Both the position numbers and the translations under genes were made by a program. 64,000 nucleotides of DNA, taken from positions 60,767-124,766 of the forward strand of contig NZ_JAYGHM010000014.1 of assembly GCF_034931125.1 (NCBI RefSeq), written 5' to 3'. The notes below the pieces were generated by a model, which worked only from the letters and a program-made list of their open reading frames with translations, searched no databases and had not been told where the DNA came from. Below, one piece after another: positions 1 through 8,409 of this stretch (within the stretch, counting starts at the first letter, position 1; the number at the start of each line of letters is the position of its first letter). This DNA comes from Rivularia sp034931125 (GTDB lineage: Bacteria > Cyanobacteriota > Cyanobacteriia > Cyanobacteriales > Nostocaceae).

Positions 1-808
1 TAGCAAAGCGATAACCCAAGAAAATAAACTCATCACCAGGAGTAAAAATCTCTGTCTTATCTGGTTGAATAGTTAAATAAATTTCTCCCAACCACCGAGT
101 AATTTTGTCCAAAATCCGATTAGCTTCCGCGAAACTGCTGCAAGCAATAACAAAATCATCCCCATATCGAACTAAATTTATTCCCTGACTTAGACATTTT
201 TTATCAAAATCAGTCAGATATAAATTAGCCAAAGCACCCGAAAGAATACCACCTTGTAACAACCCCTTCCCAGCATTTTGATACTGTCCCTTAATGATTA
301 TTCCGGACTTAAGTTGCTGCTCGATTAACTGCAATACAATTGATTCAAGCTTTAATTTATCCAGCGCAGTTAGCAATAAAGCCAAGCAGATGTTATCAAA
401 AAACTCCGTAATATCAGCTTTGATAACCCATTTAGGTTGATATTGATAGTAACCATATAAATGCTGTACTGCTTGCTGAATACTACGTCCCGGACGGTAA
501 GCATAGCTACAATCCACAAACGTATCTTCCAAAGGAAAATATAATTCATCAAGTAACAAACGCTGCACAACTCTATCCCGAACAGTAGGAATACCAATTA
601 AGCGTTTGCTACCATCTTTTTTAGATATATAAAATCCTTTTGCGGGGCTGGGAGTGTAACTTTCATGCTTGATTTGAGATTCAATCTTAAGTAATTCATA
701 GGAATAATTAGACTCAAATAATTCAACCGACATCCCATCAATACCAGCAGATTTACTCCCCGCACGAACCTGCAACCACGCAAAATGTAGCTGTTCAAAA
801 GTAAACAT
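1..808 (-). CDS. Reverse transcriptase, N-terminal part (likely RT domain of a CRISPR RT-Cas1 type protein), cut by window edge
   Basis: An open frame runs from ATG at 808 down to the left edge (269 codons, no stop) and reads as a group II-like reverse transcriptase. The RT blocks appear in order: an opening AGIDGMSVE stretch, TVRDRVVQ, CSYAYRPGRS, KADITEFFDNI, a QGGxxSG block, the catalytic RYGDDFVIA and FLGYRF. It starts directly with the RT domain, without the long leader of intron maturases, and its wording (TVRDRVVQ, YRPGRSIQQAV, LANLYLTDFD) is closest to RTs fused to Cas1 in type III CRISPR systems. Two details are unusual: YGDD instead of YADD, and LLQGG where PQG is normal. The C-terminal part, which would show Cas1, a maturase domain or neither, lies outside the window. 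RT is near certain; the CRISPR assignment is inference. Confidence 0.8.
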   Translation of the reverse strand, partial: MFTFEQLHFAWLQVRAGSKSAGIDGMSVELFESNYSYELLKIESQIKHESYTPSPAKGFYISKKDGSKRLIGIPTVRDRVVQRLLLDELYFPLEDTFVDCSYAYRPGRSIQQAVQHLYGYYQYQPKWVIKADITEFFDNICLALLLTALDKLKLESIVLQLIEQQLKSGIIIKGQYQNAGKGLLQGGILSGALANLYLTDFDKKCLSQGINLVRYGDDFVIACSSFAEANRILDKITRWLGEIYLTIQPDKTEIFTPGDEFIFLGYRFA

Positions 809-847
809 GGCGATTAAGTAAAAAGTTAGAAGTAAAAAGTAAAAAAA

Positions 848-919
848 GTAGGGTGCTGTGACGGTCACGATAATTTATCAAATATAATCAAACAAATTGT
901 GGATACCGTCACGCACCAT
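848..919. repeat. 72-bp hairpin repeat, copy 1
   Basis: This 72-nt stretch recurs at 1799-1870 with four differences. Its ends are imperfect inverted repeats: GGTGCTGTGACGGT at the left and ACCGTCACGCACC at the right, so it can fold into a stem of about 13 bp around an AT-rich centre. It lies between the divergent RT gene (minus) and the HTH gene (plus). It resembles a small MITE or intergenic hairpin element. Confidence 0.8.
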
Positions 920-1044
920 CTGAGCTTGTTTTTACTTCCACCATTTTTGCAGTAGCACATATGAGTATGTATATGATTTATTGACTCAGATGTATGACTT
1001 CGTATATGACTTAATAAAGGTTCTCTTTTAAATCTTGAATTATC

Positions 1045-1794
1045 ATGAGTAGCCGCTCCTTAAATGCATCACTAAAAGGTCAAGAAATACTGCGGAAAGC
1101 CTTAGAACGGCAAAACTTGACTCAAAAGTCTTTGTCTTATGAAGGTAGTGCAGACGGTATTGCAGCTTGGTGTACCATTAACCGATTTTTTAACGGTAAA
1201 CCCACTCAACGCCAATTATTTACAAAGATTTGTGACGAGTTAAAGTTAGATTGGCAAGATATTGCTGCATTTCCCGAAGAAGAATTAACTCCCTTAGATA
1301 AAATTTGGTTGCAGCTGATACAACTTGGTTCACCTACAGAAGAGATGGGATTAGTCTTAACCAAAGAGGAAACCCTCGGTTGGGGAACTAAATTACCCAG
1401 TCGCTACGAAAAGTCCGTGCGTATAGGAAGTTATATTCAAGTTGAAGTCAACCTAAATATGCAGGGGTATTTGCTGCTGCTACTTAAAGATGCGTCAGAG
1501 GAAGTATCTTGTTTTTGTCCTTCCTGTTTTGCTCCTCAAAATAAATTAGAAGCTGGTAAAATAATTCTTCCGCAAGCAGATTCTCCTATAACTTCCTTTC
1601 TCATTAAAGGTAATCCAGGGAAAGAGCAGATTTTAGCCGTAGTTACTCCAAAAATTCCCAATTTACAATGGCTACCAAAACCAAGTGATGAGCCTTTAAC
1701 GCTAAACGAAGATTATCTAAACACGTTACTAGATTACGCTAATGGTAATACAGAAAGACAAATTTTATATACAGAATATCAAGTTATTAAGTAA
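1045..1794 (+). CDS. HTH protein with C-terminal DUF4384-like domain
   Basis: This 249-aa protein has an N-terminal helix-turn-helix-like region (about residues 8-75, with 'LTQKSLSYE' and 'TINRFFNGKPTQRQLFTKICDEL'-type wording). The C-terminal half (about 110-245) resembles DUF4384: a 'IQVEVNLNMQGYLLLLL' strand pair followed by a short Cys pair (CFCPSC). DUF4384 domains in cyanobacteria often sit beside CHAT proteases, NACHT-type ATPases and kinases, as ligand or effector modules. That fits the TPR-CHAT gene immediately downstream on the same strand. The whole gene is enclosed by two copies of a 72-bp hairpin repeat. The start ATG follows an AT-rich leader without a strong Shine-Dalgarno. The domain assignment rests on pattern only, and a regulator or sensor role is inference. 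Confidence 0.65.
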   Translation: MSSRSLNASLKGQEILRKALERQNLTQKSLSYEGSADGIAAWCTINRFFNGKPTQRQLFTKICDELKLDWQDIAAFPEEELTPLDKIWLQLIQLGSPTEEMGLVLTKEETLGWGTKLPSRYEKSVRIGSYIQVEVNLNMQGYLLLLLKDASEEVSCFCPSCFAPQNKLEAGKIILPQADSPITSFLIKGNPGKEQILAVVTPKIPNLQWLPKPSDEPLTLNEDYLNTLLDYANGNTERQILYTEYQVIK

Positions 1795-1798
1795 AAAA

Positions 1799-1870
1799 GT
1801 AGGGTGCTGTGACGGTTACGAGAATATATCAAACATAATCAAACAAATTGTGGATACCGTCACGCACCAT
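1799..1870. repeat. 72-bp hairpin repeat, copy 2
   Basis: This is the second copy of the repeat at 848-919, in the same orientation, with about 68 of 72 positions identical. It starts right after the stop codon of the HTH/DUF4384-like gene, so the two copies bracket that gene exactly. The terminal inverted repeat (GGTGCTGTGACGGT / ACCGTCACGCACC) is kept. Confidence 0.8.
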
Positions 1871-1884
1871 ATTTTAAAAGTCAA

Positions 1885-1980
1885 AATTCATTAACTCCGC
1901 GAAACTCTGCGCTACCTTCTCTGCGAGACGCTGAGCCGCGCCTTACGGCGATCGCGAATGCGCTCCTCTGCGTTAAAAAA
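1885..1980. repeat. GC-rich intergenic repeat of the 'ctctgcg' type
   Basis: A GC-rich patch in an AT-rich region contains CTCCGCGAAACTCTGCG, CTCTGCGAGACGCTGAG and a closing CTCTGCGTTAAA, with a GGCGATCGCG core. Patches of this wording are scattered between genes in filamentous cyanobacteria. Here it forms the leader of the TPR-CHAT gene. Only one copy is visible in this window, so the call rests on resemblance. Confidence 0.4.
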
Positions 1981-1989
1981 AGAAAAACC

Positions 1990-4900
1990 ATGGAAAACAA
2001 CATCTCCCAAACCCTCGAACAAGTAAACCAACTCAACCGAGAAATTGTAAGATTAGCCGGGGAAGGTGATATAAAACAAGCAATATCAATCACCAAAAAA
2101 GCAATTAAACTAACTAAAGAAAAAATTGGCGAACATCCAGCATTAGCAGATAGCCTCAATAACCTCGCAGAATTATATCGAATTCAAGGGAATTATCCAG
2201 ATGCCCAATCATTGCTGATTGAAAGCATAGAAATGAGAAAGCAATTATTGGGAGAAAACCATCCCGATGTTGCTCAAAGTTTAAATAATCTGGCTGTATT
2301 TTACGTAATTCAAGGTAATTATTCCGACGCTGAAAACTATTTTTTTCAAGCTTTGCATCTGTGGAAAATTCACCTTGGTGAAGAACACGAAGAAATTGCA
2401 ACTATTTTAAATAATATTGCTGAAGTATATCGAGAGCAAGGACGTTATGCTGAATCAGAGAAAATGCATATTAAAGCCCTAAATATGCGAAAATCTCTAT
2501 TTGGAGAAAAACATTCCGATGTTGCTCAAAGTCTGGATAATTTAGCTGCAATCTATGAAAACCAAGCACGCTATCAAGATGCGGAAAAAATACATCTACA
2601 AGCATTAGCAATGCGTAAAAAATTGCTTGGTGAAGAAGATTGGAATGTCGGAGCGAGTTTAAATAATTTAGCTGCTTTATATGATTCTCAAGGACGTTTT
2701 ACGGAAGCTGAAGACTATTATACCCAAGCTTTTGAATTAGGCAAAAAATGTTTGGGGAATGAAAAACATCCCTCTATTGCTATTATTTTAAATAATCTTG
2801 GCGGTATTTCTGAAAATCTGGGTCGTTATGCAGATGCGGAAAAAATTCATTTACAAGCGTTAGAAATACGAAAATCTTTATTTGGAAAAGAACATTTAGA
2901 AGTTGCTCAAAGTTTAAATAATTTAGGTAATGTTTATCTACTTAAAGGACTTTATTTAAAAGCTGAAGAAGTTTATCAACAAGCTTACGACATTAGAAAA
3001 TTGTTTTTAAATCCAGAACATCCCGATATTGTCCAAATATTACATAATTTTGCCGTTCTCTATACTTATCAAGGACGTTATCAAACAGCAGAATCTATTT
3101 GTTTAAAAACACTTGATTCAATTGAAAAAGCATACGGTAAAAATCATCCTAATTACGCCGATAACTTAAACCATTTAGCGCTAGTTTATCAAAGACAAGG
3201 AAATTATTCTCAAGCCGAACAAAAATATTTAACGGCTTTAGCCATTAGAAAAAATATATTCGGAGAAGAGCATCACGATATTGTTGAAAGTTTAAATAGA
3301 ATAGCAGAAATTTACCGCTTACAAGGAAGATATTCTCAAGCAGAAGCTATATACAAAGAAAATTATCGATTAGCAAAACGCTTACTGGGAGAAATGCATC
3401 CCGATGTTGCGGGAATTTTGAATAGTTTGGCAGTACTTTATGATGCTCAGTTTAAATATGCAGAAGCAGAAAAGCTATTTACGGAAGTATTTTTAATTAT
3501 TAGAAGTCAGTTTGGTAATAATCATCCCCAGGTAGCCACAACTTTAAATAATCTTGCTACAGTCTATGGTAGTTTAGAACGTTTTCCCGAAGCAGAGGAA
3601 TTGCATTTACAGGTATTGGAAATTAGAAAAAACATCTTCGGTGAAGAACATCCCGATATTACCAACAGCTATAATAATTTAGCAGAAATTTACCTTGCTC
3701 AAGGGAAATATGCAGAAGCAGAGAAATATTACAATTTAGCTTTATCCCTAAGAAAGAAATTATTGGGAGAAAATCATCCAGATGTCGCATTCAGTTTAAA
3801 TAATCTATCAACCTTGTACGCTGCAATAAAACGTTATCAAGAAGCTTTATCTTACCGTATCCAAGCCAGTCATATCCACGATAATTTAATTAGTAATGTC
3901 TTTGCTTTTAGCTCAGAAAATGACCGTTTAGCGTTTATTGATAAGATTAGAGGTAACTTCGATTTATTCTTATCCCTAATTTACCAATATTTTTCCAACT
4001 CACAGCAAGCCATACAATCAGCATTTGATTTTATTCTCAAACGTAAAGGCTTATCAGCAACATCCCTCACTGCTCAAAACCAAGCCATTTATAACGGGAA
4101 ATATCCACATCTAGCATCGGAATTTCAGCAACTCCGGGAATTGAGCAATCAAATCATACATCTGACAATTTCAGCCAGTCAAACCCAAAATCTTGCCAAT
4201 TATCAAACTAATTTAACTCAACTTCAAACCCAATACGACAACCTACAAAAACGAATCGCAGCACAAGTACCAGAAATCCAGCTATCAGAACAAATTCCCA
4301 ACCGTAACGCGATCGCAGTTTCATTACCAGCTAATTCAGTCTTGATTGAATTCGTGCAATTTGATGTGTTTAACTTCCAAGCCATTCGAGCCAACGGAGA
4401 AACGCAATGGCAGCCTTTCCATTATCTTGCCTTTATTTTACCAGCCGGACAACCCGATACAGTGCAAATGGTTGACTTAGGTGAAGTCGAAAAAATTGAT
4501 CGGTTAATTCAAATATTCCGCACAAGAGCATCCGATGTCAATACTCCAACATTGGGCTTTAAAACATCTATCCCAGCCAAACCCAAACTACAAATAAAAC
4601 AATATAATCCTACCGATTCGATTCAACTTAGTAAACTTATATTAGCCCCGATACGAGAAAAACTTGGTAATAACTGCCAACAATTAATATTTGCAACCGA
4701 TGGCAATTTAAACTCAGTCCCGTTGCAAATATTACCCATAGATGAAACTGGTAAACGTCTGTTAATGGATGAATATACCGTTTCCTATGTAGGAGTAGGA
4801 AGAGATATTTTACGCTCCCATTCAGGGATTGCAGACATCGCTGATAAACCAATCATAATTGCAGATCCAGATTTTGATTTAGCTGTACCTAATCACACCG

Positions 4901-5661
4901 AGCAACAAAAACAACCTTCTAATGAAGAATTTATTGATACATTTGACAGCCAAAATTTATCACGCACTATTAGCACCAAACTCCTGGGTGAAACCGTTGC
5001 TAATAAGCTCAAAGATGTACAATTATACATGGGTGAACAAGCCTTAGAAACTCATTTAATCAACGGTAAATGCCCGAAAATTATGCTCATCGCTACTCAC
5101 GGATTATTTTTACCTGATACCAAACAAGTTTCCAACCCCATGATGCGCTCTGCACTGGCTTTAGCAGGAGCCAAAACTTGGCTATCCGGTGGAATTTTAC
5201 CCGAAAATGCCGGTAAAGGAATAGTATTTGCCCAAGATATCGCGAGTTTAGATTTGCAAGCCAACGAACTTACAGTATTATCAGCCTGCAACACCGCTAG
5301 AGGAGATATTAAAATTGGTGAAGGTGTATTTGGCTTGCGTCGAGCATTTGCGGTTGCCGGTACAAAAGCATTGGTGATGAGTTTGTGGGAAGTACCTGAT
5401 AGAACAAGTGCTTTATTAATGGAACGGTTTTTTGATAACTATCAAGCTGGTATGGATGCCATCGCAGCGTTACAAAATGCTCAAAACTATATTCGTAATA
5501 TTACGGTCAAAGAGTTGAGAAAATCTGCTTTGGGAGTGGATATTTTGAAAGAACTTTTGAAATTGCGGGAATTGCCAGCGCAAATGCAAATTGATTGTCA
5601 GGAAGATGATAAACCTTTGGCACATCCATTTTATTGGGGTGCTTGGATTTGTCAGAATTAG
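1990..5661 (+). CDS. TPR (kinesin light chain-type) repeat protein with C-terminal CHAT protease domain
   Basis: The 1223-aa protein begins with about 14 tetratricopeptide units of 42 residues (about 20-630), each like 'HPDVAQSLNNLAxxYxxQGRYxEAE..ALxIRKKLxGE'. A helical linker follows, then a CHAT (caspase HetF associated with TPRs) domain at about 900-1220. The predicted catalytic pair is present: His1037 in IATHGLF and Cys1100 in LSACNTARG. The C-terminal 'HPFYWGAWICQN' strand is typical of cyanobacterial CHAT proteins. Family knowledge: CHAT domains are caspase-like cysteine peptidases, used in HetF signalling and in craspase or gasdermin-linked immunity, with the TPR array acting as sensor or scaffold. 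It stands alone on the plus strand behind the DUF4384-like gene. No obvious substrate gene follows, since the next genes are on the opposite strand. Confidence 0.9.
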   Translation: MENNISQTLEQVNQLNREIVRLAGEGDIKQAISITKKAIKLTKEKIGEHPALADSLNNLAELYRIQGNYPDAQSLLIESIEMRKQLLGENHPDVAQSLNNLAVFYVIQGNYSDAENYFFQALHLWKIHLGEEHEEIATILNNIAEVYREQGRYAESEKMHIKALNMRKSLFGEKHSDVAQSLDNLAAIYENQARYQDAEKIHLQALAMRKKLLGEEDWNVGASLNNLAALYDSQGRFTEAEDYYTQAFELGKKCLGNEKHPSIAIILNNLGGISENLGRYADAEKIHLQALEIRKSLFGKEHLEVAQSLNNLGNVYLLKGLYLKAEEVYQQAYDIRKLFLNPEHPDIVQILHNFAVLYTYQGRYQTAESICLKTLDSIEKAYGKNHPNYADNLNHLALVYQRQGNYSQAEQKYLTALAIRKNIFGEEHHDIVESLNRIAEIYRLQGRYSQAEAIYKENYRLAKRLLGEMHPDVAGILNSLAVLYDAQFKYAEAEKLFTEVFLIIRSQFGNNHPQVATTLNNLATVYGSLERFPEAEELHLQVLEIRKNIFGEEHPDITNSYNNLAEIYLAQGKYAEAEKYYNLALSLRKKLLGENHPDVAFSLNNLSTLYAAIKRYQEALSYRIQASHIHDNLISNVFAFSSENDRLAFIDKIRGNFDLFLSLIYQYFSNSQQAIQSAFDFILKRKGLSATSLTAQNQAIYNGKYPHLASEFQQLRELSNQIIHLTISASQTQNLANYQTNLTQLQTQYDNLQKRIAAQVPEIQLSEQIPNRNAIAVSLPANSVLIEFVQFDVFNFQAIRANGETQWQPFHYLAFILPAGQPDTVQMVDLGEVEKIDRLIQIFRTRASDVNTPTLGFKTSIPAKPKLQIKQYNPTDSIQLSKLILAPIREKLGNNCQQLIFATDGNLNSVPLQILPIDETGKRLLMDEYTVSYVGVGRDILRSHSGIADIADKPIIIADPDFDLAVPNHTEQQKQPSNEEFIDTFDSQNLSRTISTKLLGETVANKLKDVQLYMGEQALETHLINGKCPKIMLIATHGLFLPDTKQVSNPMMRSALALAGAKTWLSGGILPENAGKGIVFAQDIASLDLQANELTVLSACNTARGDIKIGEGVFGLRRAFAVAGTKALVMSLWEVPDRTSALLMERFFDNYQAGMDAIAALQNAQNYIRNITVKELRKSALGVDILKELLKLRELPAQMQIDCQEDDKPLAHPFYWGAWICQN

Positions 5662-5669
5662 AAGTTTTT

Positions 5670-6482
5670 TTAGATGGTAATAAGCGAATAGAGATAAAGT
5701 ACTCGCTCCCAAACGATTTGAGCAAGCCGTACATCTAGACAATTTCCAAGGACTGCTCGGCGAGCGCGAGTAACTCTGTTGCCGCTCGGCACTCCTGGGG
5801 GGATGTCCAGCCGATTGGCAGCCCAAACTGTATTTCTAGCCATTCGGGGTTGAATACTTCCTTCTTGCCAATTAACGCAATTTTCTTGGCCTTGGCTTCC
5901 GATTTGGTATTTCCAGGGGGTCGTCCTTTTCCACTCCAACTTAACGCTCCTGGACGTGGCAATGAATAAGAGTCTTTCTCCCGACCATTTGGTTCCGAAG
6001 CGAAATCGCGTTCCGATAACAACCCATTCTGCATCGTACCCATATGCATAAAGCTGCCGCAGCATCTGTTGAAAATATGTTCCGGGTTTGTCTCCTGGGT
6101 ATTGGGGAGCCGACAATAATCCGGGTACGTTTTCGAGGCAGAAAAATTTGGGTTGGATTCTAGCAACAAGTCGCAAAACTGCGGGTATACAATCTCGTTC
6201 GTCGGCTTCTCCCCTTCGATGACCTTCAATACTAAAAGGCTGACATGGCGGTGATGCGGTAATAATGTCGATTGGTTCTTTCTCAATTCGGAGGTTCCGC
6301 ACCGAGTTGTAGATTGGCACACCGGGGAACCGTTTTTGCAAGATTTGTTTACAAAACGAGTCGATTTCACAGAGTCCGCATAGTTGAACTTTTCCGGTGA
6401 TGATTCCGGAGAGGGGGAAACCGCCTCCAATTCCGCTGCACAAATCAAGCTGTCGGAGTTTTCTTGTTCCCATTGGTGCCAT
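5670..6482 (-). CDS. DNA (cytosine-5-)-methyltransferase
   Basis: This is a C5-MTase of about 270 aa. Motif I is DLCSGIGGG (residues 13-21), motif IV is SPPCQPFS with the catalytic Cys80, and motif VI is ENVPG (117-121). A motif X-like 'RRAVLGNCLDVRLAQIV' closes the protein. It would transfer a methyl group from SAM to C5 of cytosine in a specific DNA site. It is short for the family, and the target-recognition region before motif X is compressed. A GAGGAGG Shine-Dalgarno lies directly before two candidate starts, ATG at 6482 and ATG three codons later; the second has the better spacing. The gene starts inside a longer open frame on the same strand (5735-6640), which suggests translational coupling. 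No cognate restriction enzyme is adjacent, so it may be an orphan or self-protection enzyme of a mobile element. Confidence 0.88.
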   Translation of the reverse strand: MAPMGTRKLRQLDLCSGIGGGFPLSGIITGKVQLCGLCEIDSFCKQILQKRFPGVPIYNSVRNLRIEKEPIDIITASPPCQPFSIEGHRRGEADERDCIPAVLRLVARIQPKFFCLENVPGLLSAPQYPGDKPGTYFQQMLRQLYAYGYDAEWVVIGTRFRFGTKWSGERLLFIATSRSVKLEWKRTTPWKYQIGSQGQENCVNWQEGSIQPRMARNTVWAANRLDIPPGVPSGNRVTRARRAVLGNCLDVRLAQIVWERVLYLYSLITI

Positions 6483-6640
6483 GCCTCCTCATATTCGATT
6501 AATGTGTCATAGTCATCCGGTTCTGGTGGCTCGATGCTGTCATCCCAAAAAATCATCGGATTGCCATCTGAATCGAGTTTACGCGGCATTTCGCCGAAAT
6601 GTGCCGGATTCCAACGGTCAGACTCAGAAATTTCTTTCAC
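5735..6640 (-). CDS. Overlapping open frame upstream of and within the methyltransferase gene
   Basis: A 301-codon frame on the same strand overlaps most of the methyltransferase in another phase. Its first ~63 residues (WNPAHFGEMPRKLDSDG..., WDDSIEPPEPDDYDTL) look like a genuine acidic protein and are not overlapped by the methylase. The middle part is Cys/Ser/Asn-rich and looks like a shadow. The last ~40 residues read FNPEWLEIQFGLPIGWTS, the wording that normally precedes motif X in C5-methyltransferases. So either a small upstream gene merely stays open, or methylase sequence is split between two phases by frameshifts or recoding. The N-terminal segment is probably real; the status of the rest is open. 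Confidence 0.45.
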   Translation of the reverse strand: MKEISESDRWNPAHFGEMPRKLDSDGNPMIFWDDSIEPPEPDDYDTLIEYEEAWHQWEQENSDSLICAAELEAVSPSPESSPEKFNYADSVKSTRFVNKSCKNGSPVCQSTTRCGTSELRKNQSTLLPHHRHVSLLVLKVIEGEKPTNEIVYPQFCDLLLESNPNFSASKTYPDYCRLPNTQETNPEHIFNRCCGSFMHMGTMQNGLLSERDFASEPNGREKDSYSLPRPGALSWSGKGRPPGNTKSEAKAKKIALIGKKEVFNPEWLEIQFGLPIGWTSPQECRAATELLALAEQSLEIV

Positions 6641-6714
6641 TTTCGTTCTCCCCAGAGCGTTTTATTCTGAAACGGATGCACCCATCGAAACTTTTTTATA
6701 CAATAACTAAAAGC

Positions 6715-8334
6715 TCAGTTAACCGAGTAAGACATATCTCGCCATCGACGCAGCTGATGATATATCTCAATTTCATGAAAGGCTCGATTTTCCCATATTA
6801 ACGTTCCTGGAAGTTTGATTTCATACACCCCATTCGTAATCTCCTTATATTCCTCGATAACACCCTCTTTCTTGGCTTTATTTAATACCTTGACACTATC
6901 CGGAGTGATATCAATCACCCTCCGTTTTTGCTCAATACAGAGAGAATTCCAGGCTTCTCCTTTAATTTCTGGATATTGGTTAAATATGTTTCTAATATCT
7001 TCCCAATTTCCCTGTATTAGCACATCGATTGCTTTGTCTAGGGGTGTCGGTTCTAACTCTAAATCCGACTCTTGGGGTTCCTCTAAATATTCTTGTGCTT
7101 CTGAGGCGCTAGTATAAGACCTAAACCTACTTGTTTCTTCGACTACTTCTAACTCGCTCCAATGGAAATAATTATTGAAACCATCAACTTTAACCAGGAT
7201 GGGAGTGATATTCTCCCCATTTAATCCGATTACCTTACCTTGTCTGTTCCGAAGATTCCCTGTTTTAATTTCTACAGTAGCAGGTATATCGAATCCCATT
7301 GATACGAGAGCGTCATTACGAACGTCGGTGTCTACCCATGCCAACTCTTGCTCGAAGTTTTGATAGCTAGCCAAAGTTGCACCCCAAGTTTCTCGCCACA
7401 GGGGATTGTGGTTGACGGCATAATTAGAAAGATGCTTGAGGGATGTTCCATCATGCCGAACTATATTCGATATGGCATTCCATCTTTTTTCTTGGGGAAC
7501 TGCTGCTTCCCATCGCTGGCAATTCTCCGCAATTAAGTTGCCCGTTTGATGATCAAGGAAGCCGATATCATCAACATCAGCTTGCAGTTGTTCGCTCAAT
7601 TCTTGCCACTTATCTTTGACGGTTGGGATTTGATTGACTGATGGGATTGGTTCACTATAATGATTATCATCATTCACTCTCACACCAACACCATTCACAT
7701 CACGGGCAGCGCTTTCTTCTTGTTGCCCTTCCCTAATCTTCTGATATAAATCAGCAACTGCCTCTCTGAGTATTGCTTGCGGTATTAGCCCGTACTCATC
7801 CATTAGCTTTTGAGTTAATACTCCCGTCTGCTGGTCATCTTCATATACGGGTGGAAACTGCGCGTAGCGTTCACCCCTGCAATTTCTATGCCATATTGAA
7901 GGTTTTTCTGGTAACTCCAATTCCTTCTCTTTCTTAAGTAATGCTTGCCTTTCTTTGATTAAACCAAGAACGCGATCGCAAGTTATATCATCTTCGTCAA
8001 GTTGGTTTAGTTCTTCGATTATCGGCTTGTATTTCTCTGAGCATAATCTTAATAACGTCGTAACGGGGATTTGGATTAGAGCATGGGGACGATGAGCAAA
8101 ATCTTGGAAATGTTCTGCTAACTTGAGCGCCCGTCTTTCTTCTGAACTCCCCTTATCCCAACCGTACCCGTCGAGTAGTTCTCGATACTCTCGCTTGCTG
8201 TATCCGTTCTTGTATTCGTAAAGCAGGAAACTCATGTGGAGATATTCTATGGTGCTGGCTTCCAGATGCTTTACGGGGTCGGCATCTATAATATTATGAG
8301 TTTTTTGGTAGGTTGATTTTTGTAGTAGTTGCAT
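6715..8334 (-). CDS. Uncharacterised 539-aa protein of the mobile block
   Basis: I do not recognise a family. The protein is hydrophilic and probably helical, with no membrane segment. It has a charged region (LIKERQALLKKEKELELPEKP) at about 120-150, a central part rich in W, Q and E, and a basic stretch (WHRNCRGERYAQFP). The open frame could begin at a TTG at 8382, but the ATG at 8334 (MQLLQKSTYQ) is preferred. The TTG sits inside a small palindrome (TGGTCTTCCTTTAAGACCA, 8366-8384). A degenerate second copy of the first ~20 codons exists at 9504-9577. The gene is co-oriented with the methyltransferase downstream and a 195-aa DNA-binding-like gene upstream, so the three may form one unit. A replication or DNA-transaction role is possible but unproven. 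Confidence 0.6.
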   Translation of the reverse strand: MQLLQKSTYQKTHNIIDADPVKHLEASTIEYLHMSFLLYEYKNGYSKREYRELLDGYGWDKGSSEERRALKLAEHFQDFAHRPHALIQIPVTTLLRLCSEKYKPIIEELNQLDEDDITCDRVLGLIKERQALLKKEKELELPEKPSIWHRNCRGERYAQFPPVYEDDQQTGVLTQKLMDEYGLIPQAILREAVADLYQKIREGQQEESAARDVNGVGVRVNDDNHYSEPIPSVNQIPTVKDKWQELSEQLQADVDDIGFLDHQTGNLIAENCQRWEAAVPQEKRWNAISNIVRHDGTSLKHLSNYAVNHNPLWRETWGATLASYQNFEQELAWVDTDVRNDALVSMGFDIPATVEIKTGNLRNRQGKVIGLNGENITPILVKVDGFNNYFHWSELEVVEETSRFRSYTSASEAQEYLEEPQESDLELEPTPLDKAIDVLIQGNWEDIRNIFNQYPEIKGEAWNSLCIEQKRRVIDITPDSVKVLNKAKKEGVIEEYKEITNGVYEIKLPGTLIWENRAFHEIEIYHQLRRWRDMSYSVN

Positions 8335-8409
8335 GGTATTAATAAATTCTGATTTTGTTGTTTGGTCTTCCTTTAAGACCAAATTTTATTTATTTGACCA
8401 ACTCAAATA

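Noticed and set aside
5470..5826. Minus-strand frames across the end of the TPR-CHAT gene
   Set aside because: They are antisense to the conserved CHAT C-terminus and overlap the methyltransferase end; composition is shadow-like.
6397..6801. Plus-strand 134-codon frame over the methyltransferase start
   Set aside because: It is antisense to conserved motif I and to the credible acidic N-terminal segment, and has no family-like sequence.
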